This document shows, piece after piece, positions 17,127 through 25,058 of a stretch of 64,000 nucleotides of DNA. The notes below the pieces were generated by a model. It did no database searches, was not told where the DNA came from, and was given only the letters and a program-made list of their open reading frames with translations. Position numbers and translations under genes: made by a program. The DNA is from Cryobacterium sp. MLB-32 (GTDB lineage Bacteria; Actinomycetota; Actinomycetes; Actinomycetales; Microbacteriaceae): assembly GCF_000738085.1 (NCBI RefSeq), contig NZ_JPRS01000013.1, forward strand, positions 1 through 64,000. The letters are read 5' to 3'. The number at the start of each line of letters is the position of its first letter. Within the stretch, counting starts at the first letter, position 1.

Positions 17127-18071
17127 TTAAGCGAGGACGAGTACGACCGCGGGGCTGATCACCAGCACGATGGCTGACGTCAGAGCTGCCCACGACTCAA
17201 GGCTCGACAGCGGCGCCGCGGGAGTCATCAGTCGATGAACGCGCTGAGCCACGAGCGGCTGCTCTGGCACGTGCGCGGCCCACGCCGGAACGGCAGATTC
17301 CGGGGAACCAGCCTCTGGCTGCTGGCCTAGTCCCACGAGGGCGATAGCCGTCGCCAGCGTTCGGTCGTCGATCACGCGGCGGGCATGGTCGTCCGCGAGC
17401 ATCTCGACGAGCAGGGCGACAGCATGCTCAGCGCGATTGGCGATGGGAAACCACGGCAGGGCACTACGCCACGACTTGAAGGCCAGCAGGACGAGATGGT
17501 GCTGCTGGCGAAGGTGCGCCTGTTCGTGCGCGATCACGCCGCGCAGCTGGTCGCCATCGAGCAGCCGGAGCAGGCCGTTGGAGAGTACCGTTGCCGAGCG
17601 GATGGCCCCCGGAAGACAATAGGCCACGGGAGCGGCGTAGTCGATGACACGCATTCCGGGGCGGTCGGGCAACGGATCACTCAGCAGATTGATCAGGTGG
17701 TGGTGACGACGTCGTTCACCTTCCGCCCGCACGAAGGTCGATGCGAGGTTGAGCACGAGGTGCGTGCCCAGCAGGAGAGCACCACAGAGCGCCAGGACGT
17801 GAGCAAAGGTCGTGGTGGGAGCCGGCGTTCCGGCCCACAGCGCCTCTCCGAGGCCGAGCACCCCGTCCCTCACATCCGCCCCGAACGGTATGAGGCCATA
17901 ACAGAGCAGCGAGCCGATCATCGAGAAGCCGCCGGCGAGGGCAATGGCCTGCCAGAGCGCGAGGGCGATTCCGGGGGATCGAGCAGGCCAACGCGCGCCG
18001 GCGAGGAGCACGGGTAGCGGCCAGGCGAGGGCGAGCGCCACCACCCCAAGAACTAGTGCCGCCGACAGCAC
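17127..18071 (-). CDS. M56-family membrane metallopeptidase (BlaR1-like)
   Basis: 314-residue membrane zinc peptidase. HEQAH (residues 182-186) is the metal motif HExxH, and a downstream EMLADDHARR supplies the third ligand region. Hydrophobic segments flank the site, near residues 1-25, 35-65, 85-110 and at the C-terminus. It lacks the penicillin-binding sensor domain of BlaR1. In BlaR/MecR systems the peptidase inactivates the BlaI-type repressor, and here the repressor gene lies 19 bases upstream. The start is uncertain: the GTG at 18071 avoids a long overlap with the repressor. Confidence 0.85.
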   Translation of the reverse strand: MLSAALVLGVVALALAWPLPVLLAGARWPARSPGIALALWQAIALAGGFSMIGSLLCYGLIPFGADVRDGVLGLGEALWAGTPAPTTTFAHVLALCGALLLGTHLVLNLASTFVRAEGERRRHHHLINLLSDPLPDRPGMRVIDYAAPVAYCLPGAIRSATVLSNGLLRLLDGDQLRGVIAHEQAHLRQQHHLVLLAFKSWRSALPWFPIANRAEHAVALLVEMLADDHARRVIDDRTLATAIALVGLGQQPEAGSPESAVPAWAAHVPEQPLVAQRVHRLMTPAAPLSSLESWAALTSAIVLVISPAVVLVLA

Positions 18072-18090
18072 GGTCGTCGCAGTTGATCGC

Positions 18091-18486
18091 TCACGGTCGA
18101 GGGGAATGCACCGCGCCGAGAAGGTGACGCAGCGTGTCGGCTTCTTCCGGGGTGACGTTGCCGATGAATCGCGCAAGCGCTTCCTGGCGGTCCGGCACGG
18201 AGCCGAGCACCTGGTGCATCAGCTGCGCAGTATGTTCCGCACGCGTCGTCACTGCCGTGTACAGGTGTGGGCGAATGCTGCGATCGCGCGCGACGAAGCC
18301 CTTGGTCTCGAGGCGGGAGAGCACGGTGAGCACTGTGGTTGTGGCGAGCGTCTTGGAACTGTCGGTCGCCCGAGCCGGATCGGCCAGGCGATCACGAAGG
18401 TCGGTGGCCGACAACGGCTGCTCGGTGTTCCACAGGAGGTCCATGATCAGTCTCTCCAGTACACCCAAGCTTCCCATAACCTCCAT
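18091..18486 (-). CDS. BlaI/MecI/CopY-family transcriptional repressor
   Basis: About 131 residues. The winged helix reads LGVLERLIMDLLWNTEQPLSATDLRDRL with recognition-helix region TTVLTVLSRLETKGFVARD, matching the penicillinase-repressor family, which binds TACA/TGTA dyads as a dimer. The start is either the ATG at 18486 or the one at 18477 (MGSLGVLER). It is divergent from cydA, with two matching palindromes between them, and is followed by an M56 peptidase. The inferred job is repression of cydABDC and its own operon, relieved by the peptidase. No beta-lactamase is nearby. Confidence 0.9.
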   Translation of the reverse strand: MEVMGSLGVLERLIMDLLWNTEQPLSATDLRDRLADPARATDSSKTLATTTVLTVLSRLETKGFVARDRSIRPHLYTAVTTRAEHTAQLMHQVLGSVPDRQEALARFIGNVTPEEADTLRHLLGAVHSPRP

Positions 18487-18506
18487 CGTAGCTCGCCGAC
18501 GGTATT

Positions 18507-18523
18507 TTCTACACCGTGTAGAA
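18507..18523. promoter_or_regulatory. Palindrome 1 between blaI-type gene and cydA
   Basis: TTCTACACCGTGTAGAA is a perfect TTCTAC-N5-GTAGAA dyad containing the TACA/TGTA core bound by BlaI-family repressors. It lies 24 bases, centre to centre, from a second copy. Confidence 0.7.
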
Positions 18524-18530
18524 GGTATTA

Positions 18531-18547
18531 TTCTACGAGACGTAGAA
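18531..18547. promoter_or_regulatory. Palindrome 2 between blaI-type gene and cydA
   Basis: TTCTACGAGACGTAGAA has the same TTCTAC-N5-GTAGAA arms as the first copy. It ends 17 bases before the cydA start and abuts a TATTAT -10-like box (18526-18531), where bound repressor would block transcription. Confidence 0.7.
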
Positions 18548-18564
18548 ATGTTCCTGGAGGACAC

Positions 18565-19974
18565 ATGAACGAGTGGCTGGATCCTTTACTCCTGTCTCGG
18601 TGGCAGTTCGGTCTGACGACCGTCTATCACTTTCTCTTTGTGCCGTTGACGATCGGGATGGCGCTCACCGTGGCGATCTTCCAGACCGCATGGGTGCGCA
18701 CCGACAAGGCGAAGTACCTTCAGCTGACGCACTTCTTCGGGAAGATCTTCCTGATCAACTTTGCCATGGGCGTCGTCACGGGTATTGTGCAGGAATTCCA
18801 ATTCGGTATGAACTGGTCGGACTACTCCCGGTTCGTCGGTGACGTCTTCGGGGCGCCCCTGGCGTTTGAGGGCATCATTGCGTTCTTCCTGGAAGCCACG
18901 TTCATCGGGCTCTGGATCTTCGGCTGGGACAAACTGCCGAAGAAACTCCACCTCGCCACTATCTGGCTCACGACCGTGGGAAGCATCGCCTCTGCCTACT
19001 TCATCCTGGCGGCGAATGCGTTCATGCAGAACCCGATCGCGTACACAATCAATGAGGAGAAGGGGCGCGCAGAACTCACGAGCATCTGGGAACTGCTCAC
19101 CAACCCCATCGCCCTGGCCGCGTTTCCGCACACGATCTTCGCCTGTTTCATGGTGTCTGCCGGACTGATCATTTCCGTCGCGGCCTGGCACATCTACCGC
19201 AATCAGCACCTGGACACGATGCGCCCGGCCCTCAAGTTCGGCCTGTGGATGATGGTCATCGCTGGGGTGCTCACCACTCTCGCGGGCGACCAGCTCGGCC
19301 TGGCCATGGTCGACGCCCAGCCGATGAAAATGGCGGCGGCCGAGGCACTCTATCACACGGCCTCCGGCGCCAATGCGAGCTTCTCGATCTTTACCCTCGG
19401 TACCCCCGACGGTGTGCACGAACTGTTCTCCGTGCGGGTGCCGTACCTGCTCTCGTTCCTGTCGACCCACACCTTTGACGGCACCGTCGAGGGAATAAAC
19501 AACCTGCAGGCGCAGTACGTCACGCTCTACGGCCCGGGGGACTACACGCCCACCATTTGGATCACGTACTGGGCCTTCCGCTGGATGATCGGCCTCGGAC
19601 TGGCCCACATGCTCGTCGCTGTCGTCGGCCTGTGGATGACTCGGAAGGGACGCAGCCCGAAGAGCACGTGGGTATGGAAGATCGCGATCTGGAGTTTCCC
19701 CTTCTCACTGCTGGCCATGAGCGTCGGTTGGGTCTTCACCGAGATGGGCCGTCAGCCCTGGCTCGTCTTCGGACTCCTGAAGACCGCCGATGGTGTGTCA
19801 CCGGGCGTCAGCGGCATCGAGATTCTGATCTCTCTCATTGCCTTCACGCTGCTGTACGGAATCCTTGCCGTGGTCGAGTTCAGGCTGATTCTCCGCGCCG
19901 TTCAGAAGGGGCCCGACGACGCGCCGGAACTCGACGAGGCCGGCGAGGTCACGCGCGCGGTCACGGTTTACTAG
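18565..19974 (+). CDS. cydA: Cytochrome bd ubiquinol oxidase subunit I
   Basis: 469-residue subunit I of the bd-type terminal oxidase, which reduces oxygen to water with electrons from quinol and carries haems b558, b595 and d. It starts MNEWLDPLLLSRWQFGLTT with the N-terminal haem-ligand histidine region VYHFLFVPLTIGM, and has the signature EMGRQPW. The Q loop is of the short type. Ribosome site GGAGG lies eight bases before the ATG at 18565. The frame is open far upstream through the antisense regulator genes, but homology starts here. First gene of cydABDC. Confidence 0.97.
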   Translation: MNEWLDPLLLSRWQFGLTTVYHFLFVPLTIGMALTVAIFQTAWVRTDKAKYLQLTHFFGKIFLINFAMGVVTGIVQEFQFGMNWSDYSRFVGDVFGAPLAFEGIIAFFLEATFIGLWIFGWDKLPKKLHLATIWLTTVGSIASAYFILAANAFMQNPIAYTINEEKGRAELTSIWELLTNPIALAAFPHTIFACFMVSAGLIISVAAWHIYRNQHLDTMRPALKFGLWMMVIAGVLTTLAGDQLGLAMVDAQPMKMAAAEALYHTASGANASFSIFTLGTPDGVHELFSVRVPYLLSFLSTHTFDGTVEGINNLQAQYVTLYGPGDYTPTIWITYWAFRWMIGLGLAHMLVAVVGLWMTRKGRSPKSTWVWKIAIWSFPFSLLAMSVGWVFTEMGRQPWLVFGLLKTADGVSPGVSGIEILISLIAFTLLYGILAVVEFRLILRAVQKGPDDAPELDEAGEVTRAVTVY

Positions 19975-19998
19975 GCGACGGGCAGATAGGAAAACATC

Positions 19999-21003
19999 AT
20001 GGATCTCAACATTCTCTGGTTCTGGATTATCGCTTTCATGTTCATCGGGTACTTCGTGCTGGACGGATTCGACTTCGGGGTGGGTATGTCGCTCCCGTTT
20101 CTCGGCAAGGACGACACCGACCGCCGCGTGCTGATCAACACGATCGGACCGGTCTGGGACCTCAACGAGACCTGGGTCATCGTCGCGGGGGCGTCGCTGT
20201 TTGCGGCCTTCCCCGAGTGGTACGCCACCATGTTCAGCGGCTTCTATCTTCCGCTGCTGCTCATCTTGCTCGCCCTGATCGTGCGCGGGGTCTCCTTCGA
20301 ATACCGGCACCAGCGTCCAGAATCCGAGTGGAAGAAGTGGTTCGACGGCATGATCGTCGTCGGGTCTGCCGTCCCGGCGCTGCTCTGGGGCGTCGCGTTC
20401 GCCAATGTGGTTCGCGGTGTGCCGCTTGACGCGAACTTCAACTACTCGGGCAGTTTTTTTGACCTGCTGAACCCGTACGCCCTTCTGGGTGGGCTCACGA
20501 CCCTGCTGCTCTTCTTCACGCACGGGGTGATATTTGTGTCGCTGAAGACTGAAGGCGACATCCGTGTGCGGGCCAGGGCCGTGGCGATCAAGGCCGGAAT
20601 CGTCACGATCGTCGTGGCTGCGTCATTCTTGATCTGGACCACCTTCGCCTTCGGCACTCTGTCGTCCGGCGTGCTCGCCCTCGTTGCTGCACTGACCCTC
20701 GTGGGTGCTTTCGTTGCGAACCTGCGCGGGGCCGAACGGTGGGCCTTCGGCCTCATGGCCGCGACCATCGGTCTGGCCGTACTCACCCTGTTCGCCTCGC
20801 TTTTCCCGTTCGTCATGCCGGCCAGCAACGACCCGGCGAACAGCCTGACGATCATCAATGCGGCGTCGTCCCCGTATACCCTGACGGTGATGAGTTGGAC
20901 CGCTCTGATTGGCATGCCGGTCATCCTCGGCTACCAGGGATTTACCTACTGGGTCTTCCGCAAGCGCATCGGTCGCGCGCACATTGAGGCCGCCGTACAC
21001 TAA
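19999..21003 (+). CDS. cydB: Cytochrome bd ubiquinol oxidase subunit II
   Basis: 334-residue integral membrane partner of CydA with about eight helices. Typical family stretches are GYFVLDGFDFGVGMSLPFLG at residues 15-34, GPVWDLNETWVI and EFRGVSFEYR-like RGVSFEYRHQ. It begins 24 bases after cydA and its TAA stop is followed at once by the cydD ATG. Confidence 0.97.
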   Translation: MDLNILWFWIIAFMFIGYFVLDGFDFGVGMSLPFLGKDDTDRRVLINTIGPVWDLNETWVIVAGASLFAAFPEWYATMFSGFYLPLLLILLALIVRGVSFEYRHQRPESEWKKWFDGMIVVGSAVPALLWGVAFANVVRGVPLDANFNYSGSFFDLLNPYALLGGLTTLLLFFTHGVIFVSLKTEGDIRVRARAVAIKAGIVTIVVAASFLIWTTFAFGTLSSGVLALVAALTLVGAFVANLRGAERWAFGLMAATIGLAVLTLFASLFPFVMPASNDPANSLTIINAASSPYTLTVMSWTALIGMPVILGYQGFTYWVFRKRIGRAHIEAAVH

Positions 21004-22653
21004 ATGCTCGTGCGACCACTGGATCCCCGACTGCTGCGTTACGCGACCGCTGCACGCTGGTTTCTCTTCGTTGGAGCGGTGCTGGGCTTGGCCCAGACGC
21101 TCATCGTCGTCGCGTACGCGTGGTTGCTCAGTCGGGTGATCACCCTCGCCATCGACGGCCGCTCGATTGATGAACTCAGCCCCAGTATTGCGGCTCTTGC
21201 CGTCATCGTCGGGCTGCGGGCTCTCGTCGTCTGGTTGCTCGACGCGGCCGCCACCCGTGGTGCGGCACAGGTGAAGACACAATTGCGCACCCAGGTGCTC
21301 GCCCGCGTCGCCGAGCGTGGCCCCGAGTGGGTGTCCGGTCGGCAGGGCGTTCGTCTTGCGACAACGGTCACCTCCGGGCTCGACGCCCTCGACAACTACT
21401 TCGCGAGGTACCTGCCACAGCTTCTGCTCACCGTGATTGCCACCCCGATTCTGGTGGCGGTCATGCTCGCCAACGATCTGGCGAGCGGTATCACGGTCAT
21501 CATTGTCTTGCCCCTGATCCCCGTGTTCATGGTACTGATCGGCAGGGCGACCCAGTCCGTTCAGCAGAACCAATGGGATGCGCTGCAGCGCCTGGGATCG
21601 GGCTTTCTCGACGTTGTCGGCGGGCTCGGCACCCTGAAGATCTTCGGGCGTGAGCGGCGTCAATTCGTGCGCCTGCGCACGATCACCGAGGATTATCGCC
21701 AGCGCACCATGAAGGTGCTCCGCGTGTCTTTCCTGAGCGGCTTCGTGCTCGAGCTGGCGGCCAGTCTGTCAGTGGCCCTGATCGCCGTCTCGGTGGGTCT
21801 GCGCCTCGTCGACGGTTCCCTGGTTCTCTCCGTGGGGCTCTTCGTGTTGTTGCTTGCCCCGGAGGCATTCCTGCCGATCCGACAAGTGGGTGCCCAGTTC
21901 CATGCGGCGGCAGACGGCCTCGCGGCCGCAGGCGATGTCTTCGCCATTCTCGACGACGACGCCAGCGATGGGGCGTCCATCCCGAATGCGGTGTCCATGA
22001 CCGATCCCGGTACGGCGGCCAGTGCCCTCCACCTGCATTCGCTCACGGTACGACGACAGGGCACGCCGGTCATCGACGGCCTCGACGCCGAATTCAGATC
22101 CGGCCACATCTCGGTGATCAACGGGGTCAGTGGTGCCGGAAAATCGACGCTCGTCGGGGCCCTCCTCGGCTTCGTGCCGTACGACGGTGAGGTGCGGCTC
22201 GGTGATTGGACGATAACACCGGGCAGTCCGCGCAGCTGGTTGGCGTGGTCAGGGCAGCGTCCGGGGCTGATGTCGGGCACGGTGGCGCACAACGTCGCCT
22301 TAGGAGAGGCCGCCGTGGATTCCGCCGCGCTCGAGACATCGCTCGACTGGGCAGGCTTGTCCGGCCTGTCGACGGCCACCCGGCTCGGCGTGAACGGCGC
22401 AGGGCTTTCGGGCGGTCAGGCTCAGCGCCTCGCGGCGGCCAGAGCCATCTATCGCGCGCTGGTGCACGGGTGCGCCGTGGTGGTGTTCGACGAACCGAGT
22501 TCCGCCCTGGACGCCGCGGCAGAGCTGGATCTGCTGCGGGGCCTTCGCCGGCTCGCCGATCAGGGGCGGATCGTCATTGTGGTGAGCCATCGGCCCGTGG
22601 TTGTCGCCGCCGCAGACCGGGTACTGACCATCCGGGAGGACGCTCATGTCTAG
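21004..22653 (+). CDS. cydD: ABC transporter for cytochrome bd assembly, CydD
   Basis: 549-residue fused membrane/ATPase half-transporter. Six membrane helices (about 1-300) precede the ATPase with Walker A GVSGAGKST, signature LSGGQAQR and Walker B VVVFDEPSSALD. With CydC it forms the heterodimer needed for bd oxidase assembly (reported as a thiol exporter in E. coli, more recently as a haem transporter). There is no gap to cydB and an eight-base overlap with cydC. Confidence 0.95.
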   Translation: MLVRPLDPRLLRYATAARWFLFVGAVLGLAQTLIVVAYAWLLSRVITLAIDGRSIDELSPSIAALAVIVGLRALVVWLLDAAATRGAAQVKTQLRTQVLARVAERGPEWVSGRQGVRLATTVTSGLDALDNYFARYLPQLLLTVIATPILVAVMLANDLASGITVIIVLPLIPVFMVLIGRATQSVQQNQWDALQRLGSGFLDVVGGLGTLKIFGRERRQFVRLRTITEDYRQRTMKVLRVSFLSGFVLELAASLSVALIAVSVGLRLVDGSLVLSVGLFVLLLAPEAFLPIRQVGAQFHAAADGLAAAGDVFAILDDDASDGASIPNAVSMTDPGTAASALHLHSLTVRRQGTPVIDGLDAEFRSGHISVINGVSGAGKSTLVGALLGFVPYDGEVRLGDWTITPGSPRSWLAWSGQRPGLMSGTVAHNVALGEAAVDSAALETSLDWAGLSGLSTATRLGVNGAGLSGGQAQRLAAARAIYRALVHGCAVVVFDEPSSALDAAAELDLLRGLRRLADQGRIVIVVSHRPVVVAAADRVLTIREDAHV

Positions 22654-24352
22654 GCTGTCCGCAGACTCCCGAGCCGTGCTCCGGCTGGCGCAGCCGCGCG
22701 CACGGCGCTTCGCGCCCGGACTCGCGGCGGGCGTGCTGAGCGCACTCTTCGCCGTTGCCTTGCTGGCTGTGTCCGCCTGGCTCATCACGAGGGCCGCCGA
22801 GATGCCGCCGATCCTGTTCCTGTCCATGGCCGTCGTCGGGGTGAGGGCCTTTGCCCTCGGACGATCGGTCTTCCGTTATCTTGAGCGCGTCGCCAGCCAC
22901 GACGCCGCTTTCGCCCAGCTCTCTGAGCTGCGGCTCGGAATCTTCGCGCGTATTCTGCCGCGTGCACCGGCCGGGCTCGCGCACACCGGTCGTGGCGATC
23001 TGCTGAGCCGACTGGTGCGTGACGTCGACGACCTCCAGGACCTGCCGCTCCGGGTCGTGCAACCCCTGCTGGTGGCAGGCCTGACGGCCGCGCTGAGCGT
23101 CTGTGGAGTGTGGCTCATCCTCCCTGCCGCCGGGCTGGCCCTCCTCTGTTGCCTCGTCATCGCCGGCGTCGTCGGTACGCTCGTGGCCGGGCGACTGTCG
23201 GCGGGTTCCGAACGGACCCTCGCGCCCCTGCGCGGCGCACTCGCCGATGAGATTCTCGAGATCATCGAGAACCTTGACGTGCTGACTCTGTTCGGCGCCC
23301 TCGACGCCCGGCTGGCTTCGTTCCGCCGCCTGGACGACCGGCTTCGTCGGGCGACCCTCCGCCGTGCTCTCGGCTTCGGTGTGCAGTCCGCTGTCGTGTC
23401 ACTCTGTGCCGGTTGCGCCACGATCGCGGCCCTGGTCTGGGGAGTCCCCGCCCTCGGTTTGGATCCTGCGGGGCTGAACGCTCCGGCGTTCGTGGTGATC
23501 GTGCTCGTGCCCCTCGCTGTCTTCGAGGTCTTCGGCATGATTCCGCTGGCCGCCGGTGCCTGGCGCCAGGTCCGGTCAAGCGCCGAGCGGGTCGCGTCGG
23601 TGGTGCCGCGGGAGATTCCGCGGGAGATTCCGCTTGACGAGGACCACCTGACGAGGGATGCGACGGCGGTGCCAGCGCTTCCAGGCGCCCCAGTGCTTCC
23701 GGCAGAGGGGCAGGTCGTTCTGGAACTAGACAATCTCGGAGCGCGGTGGCCGGGAGCAGCGACGCCGGCGCTGGCCGGCGTCTCGCTGCGCCTGGCGCCG
23801 GGCGATCGCGTGCATCTGGCGGGCCCGAGCGGCTCCGGCAAGACCACCCTCGCGACGACCCTGGTGCGCTTTCTGGAGTACACAGGGTCGTATCGGCTCG
23901 GTGGCGTCGAAGCCCGCGACCTGCCTCAGCATCGGGTGCGCGGCCTCGTCGGACTCTGCGAGCAGCGACCGTGGCTGTTCGACGACAGCATTCGCCAGAA
24001 TCTGCTGTTCGCCAGAGACACCGCAACGGACGCCGATCTCCTGGCCGTTCTGGGTCGGGTCGGGCTGGGCCCGTGGGCGGCCGCTCGCGGCGGGCTCGAC
24101 GCCCGCGTGGGGGAGCGCGGGGCTCTTGTCTCGGGCGGGCAGGCCCAGCGGATCGCCCTCGCTCGTGCGTTGCTTGCCGACTTCCCCATCCTCATCGTGG
24201 ACGAGCCGACCGCCAACGTCGATACCGAGCAAGGAGAGCGGCTTGTGCGCGACATTCTGCGCGTGGCTGCCGCCGATAATCGTGCCGTGCTGTTGATCTC
24301 CCACACGCCCGTCCCCGACGATCTCATCACCGGCCGAGTGACTCTGGGCTGA
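22646..24352 (+). CDS. cydC: ABC transporter for cytochrome bd assembly, CydC
   Basis: 568-residue partner of CydD. The membrane domain covers about 1-320 and the ATPase carries Walker A GPSGSGKTT, signature VSGGQAQR and Walker B ILIVDEPTANVD. The linker between them holds a duplicated PREI unit from a 12-base tandem repeat (23606-23629), which keeps the frame. Last gene of the cyd operon, ending eight bases from the convergent dedA-type gene. Confidence 0.95.
   Translation: MSRLSADSRAVLRLAQPRARRFAPGLAAGVLSALFAVALLAVSAWLITRAAEMPPILFLSMAVVGVRAFALGRSVFRYLERVASHDAAFAQLSELRLGIFARILPRAPAGLAHTGRGDLLSRLVRDVDDLQDLPLRVVQPLLVAGLTAALSVCGVWLILPAAGLALLCCLVIAGVVGTLVAGRLSAGSERTLAPLRGALADEILEIIENLDVLTLFGALDARLASFRRLDDRLRRATLRRALGFGVQSAVVSLCAGCATIAALVWGVPALGLDPAGLNAPAFVVIVLVPLAVFEVFGMIPLAAGAWRQVRSSAERVASVVPREIPREIPLDEDHLTRDATAVPALPGAPVLPAEGQVVLELDNLGARWPGAATPALAGVSLRLAPGDRVHLAGPSGSGKTTLATTLVRFLEYTGSYRLGGVEARDLPQHRVRGLVGLCEQRPWLFDDSIRQNLLFARDTATDADLLAVLGRVGLGPWAAARGGLDARVGERGALVSGGQAQRIALARALLADFPILIVDEPTANVDTEQGERLVRDILRVAAADNRAVLLISHTPVPDDLITGRVTLG
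23606..23629. repeat. 12-base tandem duplication in cydC
   Basis: CCGCGGGAGATT occurs twice in a row, adding one extra PREI unit in the flexible linker between the membrane and ATPase domains of CydC. It is in frame and probably harmless. Confidence 0.9.
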
Positions 24353-24360
24353 CCGGCCGG

Positions 24361-24996
24361 CTAGTCCATGTGTCGGGACTCGCGGCGGTGCAACCATTTC
24401 TTGAGCAGCACGACGGCGAGCATGAAGACGGCGATGGCTCCAACAAAGAAATATCCCGCGAGGTGAAGCTCGGTGCTGAGCTCACGGTATCCGCCGGCCG
24501 CCGCCGAGGCGACGGAGACGTAGGCGAGGGACCACAGGACACACGCCGGCACCGTCCAGGCCATGAACGTGCGATAGCGCATGGAGCTCATGCCGACGGT
24601 GATCGGGATCACGGAATGCAAAACGGGAAGAAAACGGGAGATGAAGACAGCGAGCCCGCCCCGGCGTTCCAGATACGTCTCGGCACGCTGCCAATTGGCC
24701 TCGCCGATTCGGGTACCCAGGCGGCTGCGCCGAATGTACGGACCGAAGTGACGACCGAGGGCGAAGCCGATGCTTTCCCCGGCTAGGGCGCCCACCACGA
24801 CTGCGCTGACCAGCGCCACATATTCGGTGGGAGTGGCCACCGCCGTGCTGGCGACGATCACGATCGTGTCGCCCGGAACGACGAGTCCCACCAGAACGGA
24901 TGTCTCAAGCAGCATGCCGAGCCCGGCCAGGGTCGTGCGAAGGACGGGGTCGACGCTGGATACGGTCCCGAGAATCCAGTTGAGCATGTCATTCAT
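24361..24996 (-). CDS. DedA-family membrane protein
   Basis: 211-residue DedA/SNARE-associated family protein with about five hydrophobic segments. Family features are the EXXXPGD-like LVVPGDTIVIVAS near residue 38, GESIGFALGRHFG, and the F-x-R-F-x-P motif in VFISRFLPVLHSVIPITVG. Members are implicated in phospholipid (undecaprenyl phosphate or aminophospholipid) flipping and envelope homeostasis. Convergent with cydC and divergent from pabB. The specific lipid is unknown. Confidence 0.9.
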   Translation of the reverse strand: MNDMLNWILGTVSSVDPVLRTTLAGLGMLLETSVLVGLVVPGDTIVIVASTAVATPTEYVALVSAVVVGALAGESIGFALGRHFGPYIRRSRLGTRIGEANWQRAETYLERRGGLAVFISRFLPVLHSVIPITVGMSSMRYRTFMAWTVPACVLWSLAYVSVASAAAGGYRELSTELHLAGYFFVGAIAVFMLAVVLLKKWLHRRESRHMD

Positions 24997-25046
24997 CCAC
25001 TCCAGCTAGGTGTGGTTCGACGAGCATGCATGGGCACTTCCACGCC

Positions 25047-25052
25047 TAGGCT
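25047..25052 (+). promoter_or_regulatory. -10 box for leaderless pabB
   Basis: TAGGCT is followed by six bases (GGAGGG) and then the GTG start. The GGAGGG is too close to act as a ribosome site, which favours a leaderless transcript. Confidence 0.5.
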
Positions 25053-25058
25053 GGAGGG

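Noticed and set aside
17127-18071. Beta-lactam sensor BlaR1 identity for the M56 protein
   Set aside because: The penicillin-binding C-terminal domain is missing and no beta-lactamase gene is nearby.
17944-18564. Upstream extension of cydA by 207 codons
   Set aside because: It runs antisense to the M56 and BlaI genes and through the operators; the CydA family start and GGAGG site are at 18565.
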